Origin: Denitrobaculum tricleocarpae
GTDB lineage: Bacteria; Pseudomonadota; Alphaproteobacteria; Kiloniellales; Kiloniellaceae
Assembly (NCBI RefSeq): GCF_007004665.1
Contig: NZ_ML660053.1
Coordinates: 682,001-746,000, forward strand
DNA: 64,000 nt
Direction: 5' to 3'
The notes below the pieces were generated by a model. It was not told the DNA's origin. It saw nothing but the letters and a program-made list of their open reading frames with translations, and searched no databases. Both the position numbers and the translations under genes were made by a program. Below are positions 16,096-24,485 of the stretch, in pieces. The first letter of the stretch is position 1. Each line of letters begins with the position of its first letter.

Positions 16096-16322
16096 TCAAA
16101 AATAGTTCGACGGATTCATGCGTCCGTGCAGAATACGGATTACGGCAATCCCATAGCCGGTTGGCGTGGATTCTGTGCGAGCCGAGCAAAGGCCTCTACG
16201 AGTTCGTCGGGATAGCGATTGGCTTGCTCAAACCCTCGGACCTCAAATGTGCGAAGTCAGATCTGTTCCAGGTCGCCTTCCGCCTCCGGCGAAAGCCGGA
16301 ACTCAGCGGGCCTTTCGGTCAT
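16096..16322 (-). pseudogene. ParE-family toxin remnant
   Basis: Reverse-strand translation starts MTERPAEFRLSPEAEGDLEQ and matches the ParE toxin fold. A TGA stop stands where the family usually has tryptophan after LEQI. The frame then continues FEVRGFEQANRYPDELVEAF, loses about 40 residues, and ends in another frame with the ParE C-terminal signature VIRILHGRMNPSNYF. A stop, a deletion and a frameshift make it non-functional. It overlaps the ParD-like frame by 20 bases, the normal ParDE arrangement. Confidence 0.75.
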
Positions 16323-16557
16323 GCCTGTCGGTCATTTTGTCTTTGAATTCATTGGCGTCGAAAGCACGCGGTTCGCCGCTTTCTTCACCCCTGATCGATT
16401 CAGCCCGGATCGCGGCAACGTCCAGTTGCCGGGCCTGATCCCGCCGGATCAGGTCGCGGATAGCCTCTCTTCCGCCCTTGCGACCCATGCCGGAATTATC
16501 GGGACCGCCAAACGGGGCTTTGGCAAGTGCCGCAAAGAAAGTTTTCACGCCGTCCAT
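16303..16557 (-). pseudogene. ParD-like antitoxin remnant
   Basis: 84-codon frame. The C-terminal half (AIRDLIRRDQARQLDVAAI, then GEESGEPRAFDANEFKDKM) is a recognisable ParD toxin-binding tail. The N-terminal half is not a normal ribbon-helix-helix start: it begins MDGVKTFFAALAKAP, overlapping the end of the M81 gene by 13 bases. It probably lost its original 5' end when the locus was truncated. Whether it is still translated is unclear. Confidence 0.55.
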
Positions 16558-18098
16558 GCGGTGTCTTCGTCCATCGGATAGTTCGGGCGCGGCAGATGCG
16601 TGAGCGGCCAGCGTTCATGGACCGGCGACGTCAGGCCGCCCGTGTCAACTTCGAAGACCTCGCTCGGAGGGAACCAGTTGGAAAAGCCGGCCCGGAAGTG
16701 ACCTCGGGATTTGACGACGACTGTCCGTGCAGACGCGATGTCCAGTCCGAACATGTGGAAGAACACCGGGTCAGCGGTCTGCGTGCGATCGGTAATGACG
16801 ACGACGGTGATACCGCCGATGCGAAGCGCGGCGGACGGTCCGAGAGCTAGCCGTCGCCCTGCCGTCATGCCCCGTTCGCCGACCACATCCCCGTCATGTA
16901 GCGCCAGGACCTCTGCGTCGGCCTCGAAGGGCAGATCCCATTTCCCCCAGGAAAGCGTCGTATCGCAGGTGCGGTTAAAGCGCGCCTTGAAGCGGTTGCC
17001 GACACCGACGCGCTGCGCTTCGCTCGCAAGCTCTGGGTCGCAGAAAGACCCGAAAAGACAGTTTGAGACGCCAGCCGCGTGAAGTGCCGCCAATAGCTCT
17101 GTCGTCCGACCACTTCCGCCGCCGCCGGGATTGTCGCCTGCATCAGAGAAAATCACGGGCGGCCGGTCTTGGCCCGATTCTTGGCCCGGAGCCTGACCCG
17201 AAGAAATCGCCACGGCTTCCTCGACGGAGGTCAGTTGCCGAACAAAATCCTTGCGCAGGGACCAGGCCTTGTCGGCCAACTCAACCGCCAGAGCCTTGGC
17301 GGCGTGCTCGTCTTCACGCGCTGTGACAACAATGCTCAGGCCATTATCGGGTGTGTCCGAGAAAAGGAAATTGCCAAAGACAGACACGTTGAGGACCTCA
17401 CCCCGATACTCGGCCTGTCTTCGTTGGCCGAGGTCGATCAAGGTGCCATAAGGATGTTCTGCGCTTAAGAGTGTGACCGATGCCGGTACGAGAGGCAGTC
17501 TGACATGCGCGATCTTGGGTCGAACGCCTGACGCTAATATCCGTCGAAGCGAAAAGGCGGTTTCCTCTCCGCGTTCAATTTGATCCACATGAGGATTCGT
17601 TCTGTAGCCGACGATCAGGTCACAAGCCTCGACCATACGTTGAGAGATGTTCGCGTGCAGATCAAGCGTTGCGGCGATCGGGACATCCGGCCCGACAACG
17701 CCGCGTATGCGTGACATCAACAAACCGTCGGGGTCATGGTCGTGTTCGGCCACCATCGCACCGTGATTGCAAATGTAGACCGCATCAACCGGACCAGCCG
17801 CACGCAGCATATCTTCCGACGTCGCGATCACCTCTTCGATAACGGCCTTGCGCACCGGACCTGCCGGATGGCTGGCTGCTAACATGCACGGCACAGGCAT
17901 CCAGTCTCCCGTGGCATCCATCGCGCGGACAAAGGCAGCGAATTCTGTCGCAAGCTTCGGGGTCGTGGCGCGGGCCTCGGACAGCAAAGCATCGCCGGCG
18001 AGCCAGGTCAGCGACGTGAAGTCGACCAACTCGGCCGGGGGTGCAAAGCGATTTGACTCGAGAATTGCACCAAGAAGGGCGATTTTCGGACGTGTCAT
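16545..18098 (-). CDS. M81 family metallopeptidase (MlrC-like)
   Basis: 517-residue protein of the MlrC/M81 family (named for microcystin-degradation protein MlrC; most members have unknown substrates). The N-terminal domain has the family opening LGAILESNRFAPP and the metal-site motifs YICNHGAMVAEHD and ATLDLHANISQRM. The C-terminal domain includes FSDAGDNPGGGGSGRTTELL. The length is normal. No signal peptide is seen, so a cytoplasmic protein. It stands alone, with the decayed ParDE locus at its 3' end and MITE-like elements near its 5' end. Confidence 0.93.
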   Translation of the reverse strand: MTRPKIALLGAILESNRFAPPAELVDFTSLTWLAGDALLSEARATTPKLATEFAAFVRAMDATGDWMPVPCMLAASHPAGPVRKAVIEEVIATSEDMLRAAGPVDAVYICNHGAMVAEHDHDPDGLLMSRIRGVVGPDVPIAATLDLHANISQRMVEACDLIVGYRTNPHVDQIERGEETAFSLRRILASGVRPKIAHVRLPLVPASVTLLSAEHPYGTLIDLGQRRQAEYRGEVLNVSVFGNFLFSDTPDNGLSIVVTAREDEHAAKALAVELADKAWSLRKDFVRQLTSVEEAVAISSGQAPGQESGQDRPPVIFSDAGDNPGGGGSGRTTELLAALHAAGVSNCLFGSFCDPELASEAQRVGVGNRFKARFNRTCDTTLSWGKWDLPFEADAEVLALHDGDVVGERGMTAGRRLALGPSAALRIGGITVVVITDRTQTADPVFFHMFGLDIASARTVVVKSRGHFRAGFSNWFPPSEVFEVDTGGLTSPVHERWPLTHLPRPNYPMDEDTAWTA

Positions 18099-18182
18099 GC
18101 GTGAGCCCTTTGGAAGTGGTGCGCAAAGTGAGGAAACATGAGCAGATGTAGAGGGTCAAGAGCTTATGCGGCCCTTCAAACC

Positions 18183-18261
18183 CTAGTGTGGTGGATTTGA
18201 AGTTCCTATCATTTTTTCAGCAGGCACCTCATAGGAACTTCAAATCTGCAGACCACACTAG
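18183..18261. mobile_element. MITE-like palindromic element 1
   Basis: 79-base element beginning and ending with CTAG. Outer arms ctagtgtggt and accacactag are perfect; inner arms gatttgaagttcctat and ataggaacttcaaatc are perfect across a short loop. There is no coding capacity. The shape and the CTAG boundaries suit a non-autonomous element mobilised by an IS630-type transposase, which is an inference. Positions 18099-18182 hold only the M81 promoter region. Confidence 0.7.
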
Positions 18262-18274
18262 CTCAATAGGTTAG

Positions 18275-18348
18275 CTAGTATCCTGATCGATTCTGAAGTT
18301 CGAACGAACTCGAAACAAATGATACGAACTTCAGAATCGGGACACTAG
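18275..18348. mobile_element. MITE-like palindromic element 2
   Basis: 74-base element bounded by CTAG at both ends, 13 bases from element 1. The arms share the perfect inverted block gattctgaagttcg/cgaacttcagaatc; the outer ends differ slightly (ctagtatcctgatc against gggacactag). It shares only the core tgaagttc with element 1, so it belongs to a different but related family. Confidence 0.7.
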
Positions 18349-18534
18349 GCGCCAAAGGCTGCTTCGTCCGCATTGCCAAATTCGGTGTATCTCGCGGCAA
18401 GTGTTACTCAAATCCGCGCTAGTGGTGACACATTGGCCTAAGTCTTCGTCGTAAACCGGTGTGTTAACGGCGCGATGGCAGATAGAACACGTTCCGTATC
18501 CAGGGTCATCTGTGCCTATCCACGGCCATCCCAT
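18331..18534 (-). CDS. Possible small cysteine-containing protein, 3' end within a MITE
   Basis: 67-codon frame, MGWPWIGTDDPGYGTCSICH onward, with a CxxC pair (16-19) and further cysteines. The last codons (LVSRF) and the stop lie inside MITE-like element 2, so if this is a gene its end was altered by the insertion. No family was recognised and there is no clear ribosome-binding site. Confidence 0.3.
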   Translation of the reverse strand: MGWPWIGTDDPGYGTCSICHRAVNTPVYDEDLGQCVTTSADLSNTCREIHRIWQCGRSSLWRLVSRF

Positions 18535-18721
18535 TAGACCTGACTCGCAGGTTTAGACCCCGACGAGTTTATCGCGGCCATCTCCCGCCGAGCTTTGCAA
18601 GCCTGAGCAACGCGTTCTGCCGCTATGACTCAATTTGGCAATTTCCTTTGAACCCTTCGGGGCCCGCCGACGACTAAGGGGGATTGTGTACTTAAATATT
18701 TTGAACGGAAGGATTTTTGGA

Positions 18722-19030
18722 ATGGCGACAAAGTTTGGATCGGTTTGGGCTCAGTGGGTCGGCTGGCTTGGCGCGGAGAATGCTACGTTCACACATCAGG
18801 TAAATCCGAACAACAGGTCTGTGACGATCACATCCGGCATCACCCTGCGCAGCGCAGGCAACGGTTGGGTAGAAGCCGGGGTTTTTCAGATTGTCTCTGA
18901 TGGTCAATTCGAGGAGTTCGATCCGCCTGTTCCGAGCATTTCACGCGACAACGTGACCCAGATCGTCTTTATGACGCGCGCCAGTGGCTGCTGGGTCCGT
19001 GCAAGTCATGAAATCACTTATTGGAATTGA
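18722..19030 (+). CDS. Unknown beta-rich small protein
   Basis: 102-residue protein starting MATKFGSVWAQWVGWLGAEN at an ATG preceded by ggaagga. Alternating hydrophobic strands (VSVTITSGITL-like patterns) and aromatic residues suggest an all-beta fold. There is no signal peptide, membrane segment or recognised family. It is followed after 10 bases by a second unknown gene on the same strand. The 5' neighbours are the MITE-like elements. Confidence 0.6.
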   Translation: MATKFGSVWAQWVGWLGAENATFTHQVNPNNRSVTITSGITLRSAGNGWVEAGVFQIVSDGQFEEFDPPVPSISRDNVTQIVFMTRASGCWVRASHEITYWN

Positions 19031-19040
19031 GGAGTGCGTT

Positions 19041-19376
19041 ATGGACATTAAGAGCATCGAGTTTCAAACCACTGACGTGGTCGTGGCCTACGACAGCGAA
19101 ACCGGCGACGTCCTTCACGTTCACCAGGTTTCAGACGAGGTGGTGGACGGAAAGCGCCACAGCAATGACCGCGGCGCGTTGGAAGCTGAGCGTGACCTGG
19201 TCGCGGAGCTTGCGCGAAAGCAATTCCCAGGCCGGACGGTCAAAGTTCTGACGGCCGGGCCGGATGCAGTGCCGAAACCCGGCATGCGCCAGCGCGTGGA
19301 CGTCAGCGCGGAACGTGTCCTCGAAGAAATCGATCCCCGTCCGCGGCGCATCATCGAGCCGGCAGGCAGCCGGTAA
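19041..19376 (+). CDS. Unknown small acidic protein
   Basis: 111-residue protein, MDIKSIEFQTTDVVVAYDSE onward. The first half looks beta-rich (VVAYDSETGDVLHVHQ), the middle is helical (ALEAERDLVAELARKQF), and the C-terminus is proline/arginine-rich (DPRPRRIIEPAGSR). No family was recognised. It starts 10 bases after the preceding unknown gene with a gagg ribosome-binding site, so the two are co-transcribed. Nothing clear follows up to 19606 except a GC-rich hairpin near 19413-19434. Confidence 0.6.
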   Translation: MDIKSIEFQTTDVVVAYDSETGDVLHVHQVSDEVVDGKRHSNDRGALEAERDLVAELARKQFPGRTVKVLTAGPDAVPKPGMRQRVDVSAERVLEEIDPRPRRIIEPAGSR

Positions 19377-19606
19377 CATCAGTGTATCGCCGGGTGTTCT
19401 GGGTTTGAGCCTCGGGCCGGCGTCCGGCCCGGTTCTAACGGGGAGTTTTAGCTTTGCTTCGGCTTGATCGAGAGCGGTTATCTTCCGGCCCGTTTTTTTG
19501 GTGACCCCTCGCGCCTGACATGACTTAACCCGGGGCTGGTCTTGGTTTATGCGCGTCCTGTCTGTAGGTTACGTCCAAACTTCGCCCAACAAGACCAGTT
19601 GTTCCA

Positions 19607-20356
19607 ATGATTCAGTCTATCCTCATTACAGGCGGTGGTTCCGGGATCGGTGCCGCACTTGCAACCGCCCTTGCCGGACGCAACTGCCGCGTGATCGTGT
19701 CAGGGCGGCGGCAGGCGGCGTTGGAGGCCGTCGCAAGTCAATCACCGCTCATCACCTCCTGTCCGGCGGACGTGACAAAGGAGGATGACCGGGCGGCGCT
19801 GGTCGATGCCTTGTCCAAACTCCCGGCGCCGCGTGCGGTCTTTCACGGTGCGGGCTATTTCCAGCTCGGCCGGCTCGACAGCCTGTCAGCCTCGGACTGG
19901 CAGTCTTCGTTCGAAACGAACGTGACGGCGCGCTGGGCCCTGTCCACGCAATGCGCTCCGTATCTGGGCGGTGGCCGTGTTCTGTTTATCGGATCGGACT
20001 CAGGGAGGCATTTACGAGTAGGCGCCGCCGCGTACTCTATCGCTCAATCGGCCTCCGAAACCCTTCGCCGCGGATTCCAGGCTGAATGGGCAGATCGCGA
20101 TACAGCTGTCGGAGCCTTCAAGCCAGGTCTTGTCGATACGGAAATGGTGCGCGGTTTTCTGGCGACGCCGGAAGCCGAGTTTCCGGCCAGGTCGGCATTT
20201 CAAAGCTATATCGATCAAGGTGAATTCTCGACGGCGGAGAGAGTCGCCGCCTTCGCGGCCTGGCTGTTGCTCGAGGTCGAGACCCCCCGCTTTACCGCCA
20301 CGGAATGGGACATCCGCGATAGCGGCCATCACGCGGAATGGCTGGAGGGCCGGTAG
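19607..20356 (+). CDS. Short-chain dehydrogenase/reductase family protein with altered active site
   Basis: 249-residue Rossmann-fold protein. The cofactor motif TGGGSGIG (8-15) and the catalytic-region serine (GSDSG, 129-133) are present, as is the motif tyrosine Tyr143. The YxxxK lysine is replaced by glutamine: YSIAQ, Gln147, codon CAA. That lysine normally binds the ribose and lowers the tyrosine pKa, so oxidoreductase activity may be lost or changed. The tail KPGLVDTEM resembles the usual substrate loop. It is a single gene; the SDR assignment is sure, the substrate unknown. Confidence 0.9.
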   Translation: MIQSILITGGGSGIGAALATALAGRNCRVIVSGRRQAALEAVASQSPLITSCPADVTKEDDRAALVDALSKLPAPRAVFHGAGYFQLGRLDSLSASDWQSSFETNVTARWALSTQCAPYLGGGRVLFIGSDSGRHLRVGAAAYSIAQSASETLRRGFQAEWADRDTAVGAFKPGLVDTEMVRGFLATPEAEFPARSAFQSYIDQGEFSTAERVAAFAAWLLLEVETPRFTATEWDIRDSGHHAEWLEGR

Positions 20357-20504
20357 TCGAGTTGAACGCGATCCGCCGCCGACAGCATCAGATTTGAACC
20401 GAGCCTCGGGGGAGACCGGCTGCCGACCGTGATCGGACCTTATCGTCTGCGGTGCCGGTTTAGCAATTCACGCAATATTAAATAACTCTCCTTATCCATT
20501 AGAT

Positions 20505-20765
20505 ATGGAAAAAGACATTGGCTTCGATCCGGTTGCAGATGCAGTTGCGGTTCTCTCTGAACTGGAGCTCATCTATTTCATTCCTGTTTTCATCCTGTTC
20601 GCGATTATGTTTCTGACCGGCACGTTCAAACGGCGGCTGCCAAGACGGTACAGATGGCAAGCCGGCAAGGGCTTTGTTCCCTTGGATGTAAAGGCCAGGT
20701 TCGAGTCTTTAACGGCAGACCAAAAAGAAAAACTGGGAAAGCAGTTCGATGACCAAAATATCTGA
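20505..20765 (+). CDS. Small single-pass membrane protein, unknown
   Basis: 86-residue protein with one hydrophobic segment at about residues 20-41 (ELIYFIPVFILFAIMFLTG), then a basic stretch KRRLPRRYRW and a charged helical C-terminus (ARFESLTADQKEKLGKQ). The ribosome-binding site is weak. No family was recognised. An imperfect palindrome, cctaaaacctatagg with its partner, lies downstream near 20807-20828. Confidence 0.5.
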   Translation: MEKDIGFDPVADAVAVLSELELIYFIPVFILFAIMFLTGTFKRRLPRRYRWQAGKGFVPLDVKARFESLTADQKEKLGKQFDDQNI

Positions 20766-20964
20766 CGGACCACTGTGTTTGTGGGCAGGCAATGGCCGTT
20801 TTGGATCCTAAAACCTATAGGGTTTAGGTCATTCATCAGAGTCGCTTCGTCCGCCACAGCCGTTGTGGGTGAGACCGGGGCAACTCAATCTGACCCCCAC
20901 ACCCATCGCTCTTTTAAGCCAAGAGCATCAATCGACTTCTTCCATGGCATTCCGGCCGGGTCGG

Positions 20965-21600
20965 TCAGATCGAAGACCGCCGCAAAGTCAGAGTCGCCAG
21001 TCCCATCCCCATCAGAATGGTACCGCTGACCCGTTTGAACCATGCGACGATGGCGCGGCTGCGGATTACACCTCCCATCCGGCCGGCCAAGCAGGCATAG
21101 AAAAACGCATTCAACCAGGCCAGACAGGTGAAGGTCGCGATGGCTGCCGCAAATTGCGGCAGGAGTGGCGCGGCGGTGCTGATGAATTGCGGTACAAACG
21201 CGATGAAGAAGGCAATGGGTTTTGGGTTCAGGGCCGTCACGCCAAAGCACTGACGAAACGCGCGCAATGTGTCGATGCGAGATGCAGTCTGCTTCTGGCG
21301 CAAGCTTACATCTCGCGCAGACCGGAAGGTGCGGAGACCCAGCCAGATAAGGTAAGCCGCGCCGACCCATTTGAACACTGTGAAAACCTCTGCCGAGGCC
21401 ATCATCAAGGCACCCAGACCGGCAAGCGACACTGTCATCGCTGCCATATCTCCCAAGGCGACACCGGACGCGGCAATCGGCGCAATTCGTGGACCGTTCG
21501 ACAGGCCGAGTGTGATGACGAGAAGTATGGTTGGCCCAATCGGGAAAATCAGAAACGCGACCGATGCTGCGGTGAAGGCGAGCCAGGTTTCAAATTCCAT
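20965..21600 (-). CDS. LysE/RhtB-family amino acid exporter
   Basis: 211-residue inner-membrane exporter with six hydrophobic segments. The family signature after helix 1 reads FPIGPTILLVITLGLSNG, and ALNPKPIAFFIAFVPQF matches the conserved helix 4 region. Members export lysine, homoserine or other amino acids; the substrate here cannot be told. No LysR partner is adjacent. The 278 bases upstream (21601-21879) hold nothing recognisable. Confidence 0.95.
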   Translation of the reverse strand: MEFETWLAFTAASVAFLIFPIGPTILLVITLGLSNGPRIAPIAASGVALGDMAAMTVSLAGLGALMMASAEVFTVFKWVGAAYLIWLGLRTFRSARDVSLRQKQTASRIDTLRAFRQCFGVTALNPKPIAFFIAFVPQFISTAAPLLPQFAAAIATFTCLAWLNAFFYACLAGRMGGVIRSRAIVAWFKRVSGTILMGMGLATLTLRRSSI

Positions 21601-21879
21601 TCTTCACGCTCCTAAGACTACAGTTGCTGCGAACCGCAAAACGGACTCACTCGCGCCCGCCATTGGATGGGGTTGGCCAGCGGTGACCAGCCGTGACAAT
21701 AGCAGATCCAACACGATCCCGAACAGATGGGCGACAGCAGATATTCGGCCAATCAAGCTTAAGCACGTTGGGGTTCGCTCAGATCCAAGTCTGTGTGCAA
21801 CCCTTCCTGGCCCGACCGGCAAAATTTGGCCTGACTCTAATTGAGAATAACTGATCAGCAGCGCGGTTTCGGTGATGGG

Positions 21880-22158
21880 TTATGGTCTTATTTTGCCGGA
21901 CGCAGAAGGACTGACCGACATGGCCACCAGTCCCAGCAGCACCGCGAATGACATTAGAGGCCAGGCGGCAGCGAAGAAGACCTCTGAACCGCTCATGGGA
22001 TAGGCAAGGGATATCTCCTGGAGCACGTCACAAGCTGAATATCCCCATGCGAGAATTTCGAAGCTCAGCCGGGACGAAAACCAGGCTTGCCAGACGAGGA
22101 CTGGGAGAAGAGGTATGATGAAGAGGACGATTATACGTTCTCTCTTGCTCGCCCTCAT
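21880..22158 (-). CDS. Membrane protein, probably 5'-truncated
   Basis: 92 codons from the ATG at 22158 with two hydrophobic segments (IIVLFIIPLLPVLVWQAWF and FFAAAWPLMSFAVLLGLVA). The same frame continues upstream without a stop to about 22317, coding further membrane-like sequence (FCLLLSIVAFYAGAG, then VVISAALFFAALAAM) but no start codon. The visible gene is probably the 3' part of a longer membrane protein that lost its beginning. Confidence 0.45.
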   Translation of the reverse strand: MRASKRERIIVLFIIPLLPVLVWQAWFSSRLSFEILAWGYSACDVLQEISLAYPMSGSEVFFAAAWPLMSFAVLLGLVAMSVSPSASGKIRP

Positions 22159-22923
22159 GGCTGCTAGCGCCGCGAAAAAGAGCGCGGCAGAGATAACAAC
22201 GCCATAAAGACGATCGGCATCGCCCTGGGTGCAGGTGCCTGCGAAGCGCGACAGGATCGTGTTGCCGGCACCCGCGTAGAAAGCGACGATTGATAGAAGC
22301 AGGCAGAAGAGCGTACCTCAGCTTAGAGGTCTAGGTGCCGAACGTCACCGGAAGAAAAGCTCTGTGTTTGCTGTGTGCTCGCATACTTTTACAAGCTGGA
22401 GATTTAAAAAGGTGACAAATGCACCCAAAGCATAACGGCAACAAGCACAATTAACGCCACGTATAACACTGAGTCCTTTGACTTCATTTCCCTGCCGATC
22501 TTTAGAAACAGCCACATTGGGCCCTGTCACCTAAACGGTGACGTTCGATGTTTTTCTCTCTTTTAAATATCAGCTTCAGCTGATTCAGAATAGTACCTTG
22601 AAGAAACCCCGCCGTTGATTCAGAACGCAACTAAGCGGGGTCAATGAGCAGAGGCAGGTCCAAATCTGTGCGCCATGGATCTCGGTCCGACGCATAATTT
22701 CGAGTCTGAACGTAAACACAGTTAGGTGCAAGGCGCCACGTCTCCCAACAAGACCATCACTTGGCCGCAAATCCATCGTCCTTGCAGCGACAAAAAAGTG
22801 AATTCCATCCGAGCCAGAAAACGTCTTTGCTGGCGGCGCGCGCCCGCAGCCTCCATAAAGGTGTCGGAAGCCGGATGCCGCCGCGCTGTTTGTAGCGCGC
22901 AACCCGCAAAGGACGAGACGCAA
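22159..22923. other. Mostly non-coding stretch
   Basis: Apart from the start-less upstream extension of the membrane-protein frame (to about 22317) and a possible 27-codon frame at 22404-22487, no gene is seen. A perfect inverted repeat gtcacc-taaac-ggtgac lies at 22526-22542. The sequence is more AT-rich than the neighbours and looks like decayed DNA. Confidence 0.5.
22404..22487 (-). CDS. Possible 27-residue membrane peptide
   Basis: The frame begins MKSKDSVLYVALIVLVAV and is almost wholly one hydrophobic helix with a charged N-terminus, the pattern of small bacterial membrane proteins. AGGGA precedes the ATG but is very close to it. It could be chance. Confidence 0.2.
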   Translation of the reverse strand: MKSKDSVLYVALIVLVAVMLWVHLSPF

Positions 22924-23889
22924 TTGAACAGACCGGACACGCCAGGCTTTGCGCCGATCAGCAGGGCCTACAACAGGGTCTTCAAGCCGGGGCGTCTCAG
23001 CCTCGGGCTCGTTGCCCCGCTCGAGGCCTATATGATCGAAGAGATGCCGACGCTGGAACGCCATATAGAGCGGGTCAAACTGGCGGAAGAGCTGGGGTTC
23101 TCGGCGATCTGGCTGCGCGACATTCCCTTCAGCGTGCCGTCTTTCGGCGACGTCGGGCAGATTTACGACCCCTTTGTTTACCTCGGGGCCCTGGCGGCCT
23201 GCACGGAGCGGATCGGCCTGGGGGTTGCGAGCGTGATCCTGCCTCTGCGCCATCCGGCGCACGTGGCCAAGGCGGCGGCTTCGGCGGATCTTTTGTCGGG
23301 CGGGCGGGTTCTGCTCGGCGTGGCCTCCGGCGACCGGCCGGAAGAATATCCGGCGCTCAATATGGATTATGACGAACGTGGCGCGCGCTTCCGGGACAGC
23401 GTGAACTACATGCGGGCCGCCTTCGAGACCAATCCCCGTTTCGAGGGTCTGCATGGCCGGCTCAACGGGTATATGGATATGCTGCCGAAACCGGTCGCCG
23501 GGCGTATTCCCATGCTGATCACGGGGGGCTGTCAGCAAACGCCTGAGTGGGTTGCCGAACAGGGCGACGGCTGGATGACCTATCCGCGCAATCCCGACGT
23601 CCAGGGCAGCATGGTCGCGGAATACCGCCAGCGCGTCCTGGATGGCGGCGGGACGGACAAACCGGTGATGCAATCGCTCTACGTCGATGTTCTCGCAAAG
23701 CCGGATGCCCCAGCGCGCCCGATCCATTTGGGGTTTAGCGCAGGGACTGGTTTCCTGCTGCAATATCTGCGCGAGGTGGAAAGCCTCGGCGTGAACCACG
23801 TAGCGCTGAACCTGCGCTTCAACAACGCCGACATTGAAACGACCCTCAAGCGTATCGCGGAAGAGCTGCTGCCTGAATTTTCACAGTGA
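22924..23889 (+). CDS. LLM-class (luciferase-like) flavin-dependent monooxygenase
   Basis: 321-residue TIM-barrel monooxygenase using reduced flavin. Visible family features: LSLGLVAPLEAY, ELGFSAIWLRDIPF, GVASVILPLRHPAHVAKAAA, LLSGGRVLLGVASGDRPEEY and MLITGGCQQTPEWVAEQGDG. The start is taken as TTG at 22924 after a purine-rich aaggacgag; the frame is open further upstream to 22726 but that part is not protein-like. It is a single gene with no sulfonate or nitrilotriacetate genes beside it, so the substrate is unknown. Confidence 0.92.
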   Translation: MNRPDTPGFAPISRAYNRVFKPGRLSLGLVAPLEAYMIEEMPTLERHIERVKLAEELGFSAIWLRDIPFSVPSFGDVGQIYDPFVYLGALAACTERIGLGVASVILPLRHPAHVAKAAASADLLSGGRVLLGVASGDRPEEYPALNMDYDERGARFRDSVNYMRAAFETNPRFEGLHGRLNGYMDMLPKPVAGRIPMLITGGCQQTPEWVAEQGDGWMTYPRNPDVQGSMVAEYRQRVLDGGGTDKPVMQSLYVDVLAKPDAPARPIHLGFSAGTGFLLQYLREVESLGVNHVALNLRFNNADIETTLKRIAEELLPEFSQ

Positions 23890-23899
23890 CCGATGCCTG

Positions 23900-24385
23900 T
23901 CAGATCGCGCCGTGAGCGCCCAGGACGCTGGCGCCGATGGTCACGACGCTTACTGCGAGCAAGACACGATGCAGGGTGAGCATCAGGGCGAAGGTTTCGT
24001 TCGGCATGGCGCGCGCCTTTTCATGAAACCAGCGGTGCAGGAAGAGGGGCTCGGCAATGAAAAGGATGAAGGTAAAGAGAGTCCACACGGCGAGCATGGC
24101 GTGCATCCACCAGTAGGCCGGGTCGGCGAAGCGGTCCCAGGCCTCCAGGCGGTAGGTCATATAGAAGCCGCTCGCCCCGGCAATGAGGGTCGAGATCCTG
24201 GCCTGGAAGGCGAAGCGTCCCTCGATCATCTCGAAGAGCGCTAGCCGCTCCGTTGCCGGAACCGCGCGCAGGAGGCCCGGCAGCAGGACGAGCGTGACGA
24301 GGGAGACACCGCCGATCCAATGTACAAGTGCGAGGATATGAAGGGCGCGGGCAATGGTCAGGTCATCCATGATGCCGCTGATCAT
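23900..24385 (-). CDS. CopD-like/DUF2269-type membrane protein
   Basis: About 161 residues from MISGIMDDLTIARALH, with four membrane helices. Histidines near the start of helices (ALHILALVHWIGG) and WWMHAMLAVWTLFTFILF resemble the CopD-like membrane domain. A start at MDDLTIA five residues later is possible. It lies 100 bases downstream of the ABC ATPase gene on the same strand and could be the last gene of that operon. The function is unknown. Confidence 0.75.
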   Translation of the reverse strand: MISGIMDDLTIARALHILALVHWIGGVSLVTLVLLPGLLRAVPATERLALFEMIEGRFAFQARISTLIAGASGFYMTYRLEAWDRFADPAYWWMHAMLAVWTLFTFILFIAEPLFLHRWFHEKARAMPNETFALMLTLHRVLLAVSVVTIGASVLGAHGAI

Positions 24386-24485
24386 AAAGCTCGGGGGACT
24401 TCTGTCACGGCCACCTATTATGGCGCGCCGATCTGCCGCAGCGTGAAGGAAGGCGCCGCGGAGCATGGACTGCTCTCTGTAGCCG

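Noticed and set aside
18183-18348. Complete insertion sequence
   Set aside because: No transposase frame lies between or beside the palindromes; only non-autonomous elements are supported.
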